Positions 34,331 through 45,928 of a stretch of DNA of 64,000 nucleotides are shown in pieces. Origin of the DNA: Pomacea canaliculata (lineage: Eukaryota; Mollusca; Gastropoda; Architaenioglossa; Ampullariidae); contig NC_037602.1 of the NCBI RefSeq assembly GCF_003073045.1, positions 1,240,001-1,304,000 on the forward strand. The letters run 5' to 3'. Positions within the stretch are counted from its first letter, which is position 1; every line of letters begins with the position of its first letter. The notes beneath the pieces were generated by a model, which was not told the DNA's origin, did not search any database, and saw nothing but the letters and a program-made list of their open reading frames with translations. The position numbers and the translations under genes were made by a program.

Positions 34331-36829
34331 TCATCATCATCATTTCCTTACTTGGCACCGACCTGCCCCGGAGCAAGCCGACCTGCCAGTACCACTCGAT
34401 CGTCGGGGAGACACGATTGAGTCCGATACAACGTATCAGTAGTGATCGAAGGCTTGCCAACCAACGGAGGCCGGTCGATCCAATGCTGCCTTTAGAAGGA
34501 CCTCTAGTTGACTGCTAGTCCACTTCTCACATTCGCAAGCCAATGAGGGAATTTCGTCAGTTGCAGTACACACTTGCCGGTGATTAAAACCTATAAGTGA
34601 AGGTCTGTTTGTTAGCCATTTGATCAGTTGCGTATTCTGAGATATACGAACATAAAGAAACGGGTAGAAAGATCACTGTTGTATTATAAATTGTCTCAAA
34701 GGTAAATTTTAAAATAGGCAGAAGAAGAGTTTCATGCTTTTCCAATGTAAATGCCTAAGATTTTTAAAAAACGGAATATAATTGTTGTAAACTATATATA
34801 AACAGAGAGAGAGAGAAAACTTTGTGCGGACACCCAAACTCTAACAGCTGTGTATGCTGTCATGCAACAGTTTATCTCAGGAGTCCATATAATTTGAATG
34901 TGTTCAATCAGCTAGATCCCAATATTACATAGGGATATGAAAGTCAGCGAAAGCTTACAAGCGATACTGCGACCAGCAAAACATGCATCTCTTACGGTGT
35001 ACCGCAACCACCTTTGCCAGGCTTAGAGAAAAATATCACAAAAGATACGTGTTGTAGCACCAGGCATTCCGACTTAACATATGGTGGACAAGTGTGAAAC
35101 CTAGCACTGTTACAAGATGTATACTTTAGCAAATAATCCGTCGCACAGTAAATGTTATTACAGGAACCCTTACAGAGAAAGAAGTGTGCTGAGTGATGTT
35201 TTGTTTACTACCTTTAAATTTCAGTGACGTGATTGTCTCTGATAAACAGTTTTACAGACCGAAAGACTTGCAGTTATTTGTACATTCTTGTCTGTCAACA
35301 TTTAACGGAGAGGTTATATCACCAGTGTGCTATCATTGAGTGTTAATAAGCTGTAGGCATTAGCCAGCCTGCTAACATGACCATGGGGCCGGATCAATGG
35401 AAAGCCCACTAATCTAAGACATCACGAGTAAGGTTTTGACACAAAAATGGGCGGTTCACAGTTGCATTGAAAACAAGACAACAAGCAAGATTTTTCACTG
35501 CTTTCATTTTCCACAAGAGTTACCAAAATGAACACACAAGAGTAATGTTTTATGTAGTACTCACCATCCTCAGCGTTAGTAGTGCCAGAGAAGATTACAA
35601 TATGCAAGCATTCCAGCAAGGTTCCACAAATACTTCTGTGGAATATGAATAAACCTTATAAGTTTAGAATGTTGAAAGCAAACTATTTGGGTTTAGGTGG
35701 GAGTGTGGGTGGGGAGAAGGTGTTGCGTGCTGTGTGGGTGTCCATTACTATAATAGACTGCCTACTGCTGAAAGTATTGTGGATCTTACTCATTTACTCC
35801 AAGTACAATGTGTTATGCTTTGCATTTCCAATTAGTGGAAACGGTAAAATCTATAAATACAATCTATTCCAACTGACATAGCCATAAAATTAGAAAATTA
35901 CAAAAATAAAACTTATATAAAAAATGCAATCTTTATCCCCAAAACATTTTAAAAATTCACAACAGTCAGGAACAGTCAGTAGTAAGGGTAATTTAAAAAA
36001 GAAAACCAAATACACAAGTAACTTTTTTTACGTGTGTGCACCTTGATAGGTTCCTTGTATGCTGCCTCCTCTGTGTAAAATCAAGCAGTACAATAACCAA
36101 TAACAAATGTGTATATCTTGTTAAATGCACTACAAATTTTGTTTGAAATGTGCTGCCTCCTAATCCTTTCTGTAAAGTCTCAGAGTTCTGAGTAACAATT
36201 CAGCAGACTATCTCATTCCTTGGTTAGGGATCAGAATGGTTGTCATGATTACTCTCACTCTTTACTGCCATCTCCCATAATACTGACAGATCTCTAGTCT
36301 TCCTCAGTTATCTGCTCCCTCATTTTTTGTGAGGAATGACTTAACTGGACTAAATAAATGAAACTAAGATTTTTTTTCTCACACAATCTTATAGCATATC
36401 ATAACACATACAAATTTTTTCATCACAAAAGAAGCACAATTTTTTTTAAAACTACTTGTTTGCATGTTATTTTCTTAATTCATTTGAAAATGTGTAACAA
36501 AGCATGCCTCCCCAAAACATTAACAAATTGGTTATTAACTTTAAAAAAAATGAAGACACTGAGCAAAACTAGCCCACATATCGTCTTTCCTTTAAGAAAC
36601 GCGTTTCTGTTTTTGAAGATTGGGTCACAGCATTGAGGATTGTGCTTTTGAGCTTCTTTAATAACATTATAATAACTTTCAGCTATTTACCAAAAATCCT
36701 GTGCAATGGTAGGGCTGTAGACTGCATCTGAGCTAATGGTATTCACCTCCTTAACACGAGCGGCTTCACTGGTGTCAAGCACCAGCATCCATTATTATTG
36801 TCACGTTTGATTGTTTTAGTCTTTTTGTA

Positions 36830-37035
36830 GGGTGCATTGTGTCTGCTTTTGATGGTGGGTTGTTTATATTTTACTGTGCAGTGTGTATGATGTTTCTGTG
36901 TATGTGTGTTCATGAAGGTATCTAATGATATGCCTGCCCTAAAAAGATATACTCGTATGTTTGTGCAGTGCTTTGAGTCAAGCTTATGCTGGAGAAGGGT
37001 GCTATTTAAATGTGCTTATTATTATTTTAAATATC
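36830..37035 (+). repeat. CR1/L2-type LINE 3' tail
   Basis: GTGCAGTGCTTTGAGTCAAG, then GGAGAAGGGTGCTATTTAAA and an ATT-rich end. This matches the GCGCTTTGAGC...GCGCTATATAAAT plus trinucleotide tail of CR1/L2-clade LINEs. Confidence 0.5.
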
Positions 37036-37146
37036 TGACTATACACTTTAAGCTTATCAAACAGTATTCTACATTCTACAAAGTAAAGCAAATTTTCCAA
37101 AGACCAAATTTTGCACCGGGAAGGAGACTTTAAGCATTAAAGTGCT

Positions 37147-40100
37147 TCACTTCATTGCAGTAGGTTGATAGCCCCAGTCATAATACGTGTACACAGGAGC
37201 ATATTCTAGAACCCCATGAGTGTATTCATTATCATCCTCATCTTTCACATTCACCTTCCCAAGGACACATTCGCTGTAGGAGGGTGGTGCTGAAATAGAA
37301 AAAAACATCTCATAAAATATAAATCAAGCAAAAATTATTTTGTTTCAAAAGAAAGATTTCAAAGTAATGAGATGTCAACAGTAATGAAAATGCTTGGAAA
37401 ATTAGAGGTGTTAAAGAAAAAATGGTCAAAGCATTAAAAGAAGAAAATGAAAAGGATATCTGCAGTCAAACGCCACTAAAATCCTCTTCAAAAAATAAAA
37501 TAAAAGTTCTGTATTTAATGCTAGGGCTATAGGTCCAGAATGCTTTCTGTAAGAAGGTAGAGAATGCATTCAACAATCTCCAGGTCAACAAAGTAACTGC
37601 TTTACACCAAGACTACAAGTCCCCAATTTTCACCACAATTCATTCATTCCACATGCCATTTACTTGATCAACTCTACTGGCCTTGATATTATGCTAGCCT
37701 GAGGTGATCCAAGGTCACCAACTGTATCTACTGTTGCTGGAAATATGTGTGTGTGTGTGAGAGAGAAGTTATTTCAACATGTATGTGTATTATCTTTATA
37801 TATTGCTAGTATGAGCATTATCTAGAATTGCCCTTGTAGACAAAGTTATATTATCTGAAAATATTTCAAATTAAGACTTAATGTAATTATTCAATTTAAC
37901 ATTGCAAAGGACAGAACTCAACACTTAATATTAAGAAACATTAAAACAAGAATATAGGAGTACCTGTAAATGCATGCACGCATGCACACACAGACACAAG
38001 TATTTAGTTCTCACATACGCAGATTAGGAATATGACTGGGTGGTTGGTAGGGCATCACAGGTTCAAAAGGTGCAGATGGTATGACACTCCCTCCATCCAT
38101 CCCAGAGATGTTAACAGCTTCTGTAGGAAGAGGGAATCCAACTGGTGGCTGGAACGGCTGTGGTGCACGAGGAGGGCATAACTCAACCACCTGACGAAGG
38201 GGGATGGTGCCGATAATGATCTCCAGTGGGACTTCCAGGTTCAATGACATGCCAGAGGGTTCAACGTTCAGCTTCAAGAAATCAGCATGAGTAAACATTA
38301 TTTGTCTTATAGCATTGCTCGTTCTCTCAATTTAACACTGGACTGGTGTTCTTTGAAAGCTATGATAAGTAGAGACCTAATAGAGTGGATGGGAATATTT
38401 GTGAGTTTTTTTGTGAATGTCACTTGGTACAATTTAGTATCTACCAATCTGAAACAATATCTACATTCATCTAAAGCACTCAGTAGGGCATAATACTACT
38501 GACTTTTCAAGTGACTTACCTTTCAGGTTGTTTTTATTGCCATTCTATTTAACTTACCTTTTAATCTGTTCTTATTGCAATTTTGATTAACTGACTATAG
38601 TGTTTAATTGAATGAAGACTTTAAAAATTTATATTTTATAATCATTTGCTTTGCAGAGGAAAATCTTTCAAGTAATTTCTAGAACATATTGACTTTGCAT
38701 GACAGGAGATACCTTCATCCAACCAGCATGCTAGTCAAACTTGTGGTTTGATTCAACATTTTGATTTAAACATCAAAGTTCTGCTGAGCTGCAAACTGTA
38801 CATCAATACACACCACTGGAAACCTCTAGCTCGTTCATGTATTTGTATGCCTAAAGTCATTTAATTGGATAAGAGAGGACCTGGTTTAGGAACAAAAATG
38901 TTTTAAAATGTGGCACAAAATAATGCAGTACTCATATTTACTGTATATATGTATTATGAAGCATCAAATGTTTGAAATAAAAATTCAACAAGATATGGCC
39001 TGAATGATTGCATCACCATCAGGATATCGGATTCATAACCAATCATTGACTAAAAATCTTGATTTTGCATTTACAGTGTCAAATATGCCAGTATATTTTC
39101 AAGAATATTAAGCCTGTGAAGTGCTAAGGTTGCAAGAATTCACATTTTTAGCCTGTGAGTGTGATGATCTGCCTTAAAGAAATGTGGCTATAAACCACAA
39201 TATTCTGACAACCTGCAACTTCCTTACCTGCAGAATGTATTTGACATCAATAATCCTGCATCCTGCAAGATGTGATGGGGGAAGTGGAGGAAGCACAAAT
39301 ACTTGCCCCTCCCATGAAAAGGACTGACCCTCTTCAATGGGACCCTCCAGTACCCTACCGACCTCCTTCACAGATGTTCGGTTCTTGGTTCTTGCATAAT
39401 ATGTTATTGTCTAAAGCAAGATTTTAAAACATTCTATTAGAATTGACAGTGTATTGCATCTATATCTTGCATACCAAATTGACTATAAATATATCTCTTT
39501 GATCATATTCATTAGTATACACAAAGGAGGTATAAAAGCTCTTTAACAAACTCAAAAGCATAAAGATCTCCTCATGTGATACATGATGTAATTAAATAAT
39601 ATATAATGTAATTAAGTGATAAGTTAAAATTTTTTCGTTCACATCCATGTCATTAAGTTCTTTATTATAGATATTTCTACTACATGTTTAAAGTAGCACA
39701 AGTTTTCTTTTTCAGGAAATTTTAGGAAACTGTCTCACCATTCTCAGGTCTACAAAAGATTTGTCCATTTTCTGGTTACTTTTGTTCTTGATATTTGCCA
39801 GCAATTTAATAGGTTCTCCTGGAACATAGCCACGGCGTTCAAGGTGAAACGATGCAGAGATGGGTCCACTGGCACAACACAGACAGCACAGAGTCTTCTG
39901 GTTCACACCCTCAACAGGTATCTGTCACAGAAAATGCTCTATACACAGCACCTAAGAAACTGAAAACCTAAAGCCATTGGTGGGTTTCTATCATGGGGTC
40001 TCTCATTTTGCAAAACCGAATTAGATAACATTACCATGCCAAATGTTATAAAAAACTATAATGAAGGTACTACCGAAGGACAACAATGCTGCGTTTTAAG

Positions 40101-43100
40101 TATGAGACAAAATACACTTTTAAGCAAATGAGGTGTTAGAGACTGAAGCTACATTGGTACCAACTTTTGTGTGAAGGTGGTGCCCTAGAGTGCTCAAAGC
40201 CAGCTAGTAACCTGCATGACAGAAATACTTTCCCTAACTAACTCATCTGTTGAATAGGTATCTAACTCCATTTTATCAAAGTTGAGGAAAAGAAGACATT
40301 TTAATATAGCACGTCTAACCAGGGTTGTGTTGCGCCCTTGGCGAAAAGCAAGTGCTGCAGCTCCTACCCCACAAAAAGTTAACCAGTTACATCATTTTGC
40401 AATTCTGTAGTCCTGGTCATTAAATTAATGCTTAAAACTTCACTTTTCTTGCTTTTTGATGAGTAAAAAGAGTTATCAGTTCCTTCAGATTTATTGCATT
40501 TGGCAAGTCATGCTCAATATATATAGTGGCCAGCCCAATCTGTCTTGCAGTATTGTTGATCTCATATAATTTTTAATAAATAAGCAAATAAAATTAAAGT
40601 TCGTTGACAATAAGACAAATATATAGTCTATATAGGTCTTAATACGCATTTTCTATTAATAGCCAATTTTAAATGGGACAGAAGACAGGTGAGGCTGCCA
40701 TGTCGTCCCATCCATCCTAGGAATACACCCAGATCATCTCATTCCCCATCCACCAAAGCCAACCCCTTCATACCCCGCTAGCATATCCCTCCTCCACTCT
40801 GGTTAGCTGATCACTTCAAATGTGCCCTCAAATAATGGAGCTTTGCTGTAATGCATGAACTGAGACACTTGGGTGATGAAGTCAACCTACAAGCAGAGGA
40901 AAGGTGTCCTGCAAATGTTGTTCCATGAAAATGATATTTTTCCCTAACATTTTTCATCACTTTAAAAAAATTAAACCGCAAGCCATTTTTGAAATTCCAT
41001 ATGTGACTGCACCACCAGCCCCTTACTCATCCATCAACGCCACCCCTCCCTGATCTGCCCTTGCCCTCCCCTCTATATCCCCCTCCACCCTCTACTTCCC
41101 TGCTGGTTAGATGGTTACTGCAAAACTGCAAATGCACCTTTGGATAATGAGGTTTTCCTGTAATACATGTACTGAGAAACTAGCGTGGTGCTCAAATAAA
41201 AGCAGAGGAAAGGTGTCCTGCTAATGTCGTTCTATAAAAATGATATTTTTCCTTAACACCATTCATCTTTAAACAAAACAGCAGGCCATTTTTGTGCCTC
41301 TTCCATGACTGCGCCCCAGGTAACTAGTTCGCCTGATGGTAGAACTGGCCCTACATTTTTATATTTAAATCTTACCACAGCATTGGCATCTGTATTTAGG
41401 TCCAAAATGCCAATGATGGTGAAAGGGCGCTTGGTTGTGTGATCAAACTTCCATGGCTTATCAATAGTAGCTTTCACAAAGTACCGCACATAACCATGTG
41501 TCCCTTCAAAAGACGATGGGAGGTTTGGAGGAAGAACAAAGCAGAATTGAAAAGTGGTCCGGCCAGCTGCAAGCTTAGTTGTGTCACTTCCCTGTCCTGG
41601 CCCTGAAGTGAGAGAAAAATAATTATATACCTTCTAGACTTAAAATCTTTGTTCCTACTCCCTAAATTGTTATAAATATTCTTTTACCTAAATGATTTTT
41701 TTCTCATTTTGAAATCTTTTCATCATGTATGCGGAGAGACTGATTATGTTATGTCCCTTTGCCTAATTGGCTAAGCAGACCAGCTCCCCTTGATTTTGTT
41801 TCTGCATTTTGTCATGTTTCCGTATGGATTAAATAGCTGGATCTAAATGTGCTTCTGCTGTGTTTGATCCCCTCTTTTATCTTGCAGTTGGACTATATAT
41901 AACGTTCTTCCAAACTGCGAACTGATTGGATCCATTGGATGGATTCTATTCTGGAGTGCTTCACTCACTTTGGCAGTGACCTTGATTTGCAGTGAATACA
42001 CTGAAGTGATGATCACCCTTTTGCTGCTTAATAAGCTAGCATTTCTCAAGATTTCTCAACATATTCTTATGTAACTAACCCTTGTTTTCTGAAGTCGTCA
42101 ACATTAAATCTGCAGTTATCACCCTCTACTGCCCAAGCGCAGCAAGTCTTCACATTGTTCTTCGTTCTACCTCTTTCTGACTATTTTGCGGATCCTCTTC
42201 AGGGCAATGATCTTGCCTTTTGGGTGAGATATTGTGCTATACAAAATAAATTCTTCTTATCATTATTATTTCATAATTTTATGTGAAACTCTTCCAAAAA
42301 CATGCAAGAATAAGATTATTTCAAAAAAGATAAAGAAAACTTTTAGCATCCAAAACAAGATTGTCACAAATATGCAAAAAGTAAAACACTGGTCTGTGCG
42401 TGTAAACAGAAACCTATATTTTTTTCTTGATCTTTTTATTCTCCAAGTGAAACTTTAATAGTAAAAGTATCTTAACATGATCAAGTTAAATGGTAATAAG
42501 AATGGAACACATATTTTGTATGGCTTGGTGTACTCCAAAATTAGTAGTTTTTATCAATGTCATAATGAAATGCATGCTCATGAAATAAGTAGCACAAACA
42601 ATATTACTTTTCATTCATAAGCTATTAGTTAGGTGTTGTATAAGCCCTTTAGAATTTACAGGATGAGAAGTAATTTATGCAGCTTACAGATTCCAAATAG
42701 TAGCACCTCTTGTTCAAAGTATTTTTCAGTGGCTGTGTAACTCTTACTTCCACTACCACTTGATTTTGATTCTGTCCAATGAACATACGCCTTGCCTTCA
42801 AATTTCAGTCTGATCCCTAGAAACAAAAGAAAAAATATTTATGCTCTCATCAGCAATGTTGTGTGATGAAGGAAACAGACTTTATATATTCTACATAGTC
42901 ACATTGTCTAGTCTATCATCAAAGACAGGGCATATAGCCAGTGAGTATTGAGGATCTCCAGAGAAACAGGTCCCCATGCATTCTCAAATGATAGCCGTGG
43001 ATCAATATGTGTGTTACTGGTGTCAGAAACTGAGACTATATCATGTCAAGAAAGTCCAGCCCTTTAAAAACCCCACCCAAAGAAAGATAATGCGTGCCAG

Positions 43101-43487
43101 AGACGAGCTGAAGCCCATGACTTATGATCCTGTCTGGGTAACATGCTTTACCACAACACAACCAGACTACTGCATCTACACAAACATCACAATGTCACAT
43201 GAATGTGCATGCATTTGGCCTCTCTCTGAACCACATAATTTCTATTCTTAATTATTTTGCTCCTGACATTGAGATTCTGACTGAAAAATGGAGACACTGT
43301 TTTCGCTTTTTAAGTTAATGCAAAGGAACAGTCCACCCCTACCCCCTCAATAAGCACAAAATGTATTACCTCTCATTGACATCTCCTCGTTTAGTTCCAC
43401 AGTGCAGTGACCCTGCACGTTTTGACCAGCATAGTACACACCCTGGAGATTGCTGAGTGTAATCTCAAAGATGTTCAGCTTGCCCAT
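37147..43487 (-). CDS. ARRDC-A: alpha-arrestin (arrestin domain-containing protein)
   Basis: Seven coding exons: 43487-43370, 42816-42688, 41602-41376, 39921-39739, 39410-39228, 38271-38019, 37289-37147 (411 aa), all in phase. The arrestin N-domain opens with MGKLNIFEITLSNLQGVYYA, then LKFEGKAYVHW and FPFCF-like and RPFTIIGILDLN strands. The C-domain begins with the Cys cluster CCLCCASGPIS and LERRGYVPGEPI, the ARRDC2/3/4 signature. Later come PPLPPSHLAGC and IIIGTIPLRQ. The tail has PPSY, a PPxY motif of the kind that recruits NEDD4-type ubiquitin ligases through WW domains, and LEYAPVY. Alpha-arrestins act as adaptors that ubiquitinate and internalise membrane proteins. An acceptor (TCTGCAAG) directly precedes the ATG, and a non-coding exon ending at 44508 with a GC donor probably joins there. 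Confidence 0.93.
40690..41330. repeat. Tandem duplication of about 310 bp in ARRDC-A intron 3
   Basis: Two adjacent diverged copies (about 40690-40995 and 41010-41330) share GCAGAGGAAAGGTGTCCTGC, ATGATATTTTTCC, a pyrimidine-rich CCCTCC tract and AAGCCATTTTT-like ends in the same order. The right copy ends within 50 bp of the exon 3 donor. Confidence 0.75.
42180..42262 (+). repeat. LINE/SINE 3'-tail-like fragment
   Basis: GGGTGAGATATTGTGCTATA followed by an AAATAAATT and ATTATTATT end resembles a degraded GCGCTATATAAAT tail. It lies in ARRDC-A intron 2. Confidence 0.4.
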
Positions 43488-43724
43488 CTTGCAGAAAATG
43501 TCCTTTTTGACAACAGAGCCAGACATTGCACCTTAACTCATTTTTTTAAGTACAATAAATGTCACACAATAAGTTTTGTTTGTTAAAATTGCAAAATTAA
43601 ACAGAACCAAACACAATGTGCAGAATGGGAAAAACACAAACACAGATAGTTGCAAAAGCTTAGCTTCAGCATGAGTATCAGATAAAAGTCCAGTCATTAC
43701 ATAAAAGAACTATTGTAGATAAAA

Positions 43725-43795
43725 TCAGAGATAAATTTATATAGTGCTTTACCAAAGTAAACTGCTTAGAGTGGTTCACAAATAAGAGAAGCTAC
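43725..43795 (-). repeat. LINE 3' tail, reverse orientation
   Basis: ATAAATTTATATAGTGCTTT, then AAACTGCTTAGAGTGGTTCA, is the reverse complement of the GCGCTTTGAG...GCGCTATATAAAT tail type. Confidence 0.45.
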
Positions 43796-44019
43796 AAACA
43801 GACCAGTCCTAAATAAACTTACATGCAAACATCCATGCATGTACTCCTACAACAGACATGCCCACAGAGTAAATAAAACACTTTATACAAGTACTCATCA
43901 TTAACATAAAGAGAGAACAGGACTTACGACTGAGCATTGTGGAAAACCAAATTTTATCTCAAGGAGATCCAACAGTTATTTACTTTTGAGAGAAAAGATT
44001 GAAGGAATTGAATGGAGCA

Positions 44020-44200
44020 GGTATACTTAGCCTGCATAGTGGTATTTTTTAAATGAGGGGATCATGATCAATGACTTCAAAGGCTTTAACATAGTCTATG
44101 AAAAGGCTGCAGTATATTGATGATAATTTATATTGCTCAGCGATTGATTCATGTACTATAGATGTTAGTTCTCTGTGGCTAAATCCAGATTGGTGCCTGG
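44020..44200 (-). repeat. Non-LTR retrotransposon reverse-transcriptase fragment (LINE)
   Basis: Translated on the minus strand it gives QSGFSHRELTS, then after about 20 residues LFIDYVKAFEVIDHDPLI. This matches the QSGFR...FIDFKKAFDxVDHDxLL block around the first catalytic Asp of LINE reverse transcriptases. The frame stops soon after, and no flanking RT motifs are visible. It is a 5'- and 3'-truncated relic. Confidence 0.7.
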
Positions 44201-44507
44201 GTGTGTGGGTGGTGAGGGGAAATTGGTGTTTTTAGGAAGAGCTAGCAGTCAGCCATGTAAATAAATGCTACGTGCAAAGAAAGAACATGCTCAGGACGGC
44301 CAGCCTTCACTGTTGATGAGCAGGGAGCACAAAGGCTCAATAGACGAGTAAAAAAAATATAAATAAATAAAGAGCTCTCCTGTTAATGGAAGTGCAAAAG
44401 ATCACCATTTACAGGTCTACGCTCAGCTGCTCGTGCCAACTATCCCCGGAGCAGATGTGCACCGGTACAAGCTTGCATTTTGGCACTGTCTTTTATAAAT
44501 CACTTGC

Positions 44508-44915
44508 CTCAAAAGTCGAGCTGATCAAATCCAGAGACGGGGTTAGAGCTAAGGGCTGGTGGATTCTATAAGCACTGAAACATGAGTACCTGGTACTGCA
44601 GCTTACAGCGATCTCGATCATCATCACCTCATCTTAATTTTTTTAAAGCACAAACCAGGGTTACAGCTGGATACCACATCATCAATCCAAGCACACTGAT
44701 TAAAATGGACAATATTCCCAACACTAATAATTGCAGCAGGTTGTGTGCATACCGGTGCCACGAGATGAATAACTTATCGTTTTCTCAGGCCTGCCTCTGA
44801 TTATGGTTTGTCATACCGAGACACGCCTGAAGGTCTCGACACTCCGCACGTGCTGCAGCTGCACTCAGTAATTATAATAATTATGCAGACCGTACAAGAA
44901 CTCTGTACACGGTTC
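44508..44915 (-). promoter_or_regulatory. ARRDC-A upstream block and leader exon with GC donor
   Basis: On the minus strand this block aligns with 48365-48796 of ARRDC-B: shared ACCGTGTACAGAG, AGAGGCAGGCCT, TATTCATCT, ATCAGTGTG, and GTCTCTGGA then TTGATCAGCTC at the exon end. The exon ends at 44508 as TTTTGAG|GCAAGTG, a GC-type donor where ARRDC-B has GTAAGTG. Matching sequence continues past the donor (TGATTTATAAAAGAC). This supports a conserved non-coding first exon. Confidence 0.6.
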
Positions 44916-45821
44916 GAGGTCACACCGCCTGTCTCCTTCACCCAAGCACCTTGCACTAAAACAATATGAATGTTCTGTACATTGTTTTAATGTAAACTTT
45001 CTATAACATTATAATTTTGTCTACCACAATTAGTAGGGAACAATTTAATCAGTCTTATAGTCAGCTGAAACTTTTCTTCTACTTATAACCATGCAGAGAG
45101 TGGAGCAGAAGAGTTTAAAATTGAATTAAACAATGACAAGTTTACAGGTGAACTGACATTGTCAATGCAAAATCACCTGGAGGAAAAATCACCAATATCA
45201 CCTGGAGAGAGAGAGAACCACCTGGAATTTGCCCTCAATTAACGTAAGGCCCCCTGACCTTTCTACGTGGAGGTCAAGTATAACAATTCTGCACATCAAC
45301 AAACCTTTTTACACATTAATCAGAAGTGTAAGAATTATTTCACTATGACAGTGCCGACTGTTGACCTGTTTGTATGCATGTATCCTACATTTCCATAGAA
45401 AAGTGATCTGGGTCTTCTCATTTTTAGCAGAAAAAGAAAAGAAGCATTTGAGTTTTTACTTACCTACTTCTCTCCTAAACCATTCAGCAAAAATTGTTCC
45501 TATAGTTAATGTTTCCACAGAAAAGACACTTTACTGTAGAACTTTTGTGTGTTTAGATCATTTAGGCCCTATCTAAATTTCAAGAACATTTACAGTAATA
45601 TCTGACAAGTATTTTTCTCGATGCAACAGTGGCTTGAACGAAATGCACTTTGAGAAGTGATCACAGCCATTCGGTTTCAGATTTTCAAAAAGGATTTATG
45701 TTTGCCCGTCCTATCTTTGCCCACACTTTAGAGAAACCACATAGGTAAAAGCATTTTTTAATCGATGCTAGGCAGTTTATCTCGGCATTCTAGACAATTT
45801 GTACTCATTGTCACGAAGCTG

Positions 45822-45872
45822 CTTGTTTGTTTGTTTGTTTGTTTGTTTGTTTGTTTGTTTGTTTTGGGGTTT

Positions 45873-45905
<33 letters not shown>

Positions 45906-45928
45906 TTCTCTTTTGCGGGGGGGGGGGG
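45822..45928. repeat. (GTTT)n-(GTT)n-(G)n compound microsatellite
   Basis: Roughly ten GTTT units, then nine GTT units, then TTTCTCTTTTGC and a run of twelve G. Confidence 0.95.

Larger units (their letters stand above)
33771..37146. other. Spacer between the AGA and ARRDC-A 3' ends
   Basis: The flanking genes converge here. It holds a tRNA-like SINE (about 34130-34330) with a GC-richer unexplained patch beside it (34331-34520), a GA run at 34808, and a LINE 3' tail (36830-37035). From 34530 to 36800 nothing is recognisable. Confidence 0.6.
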
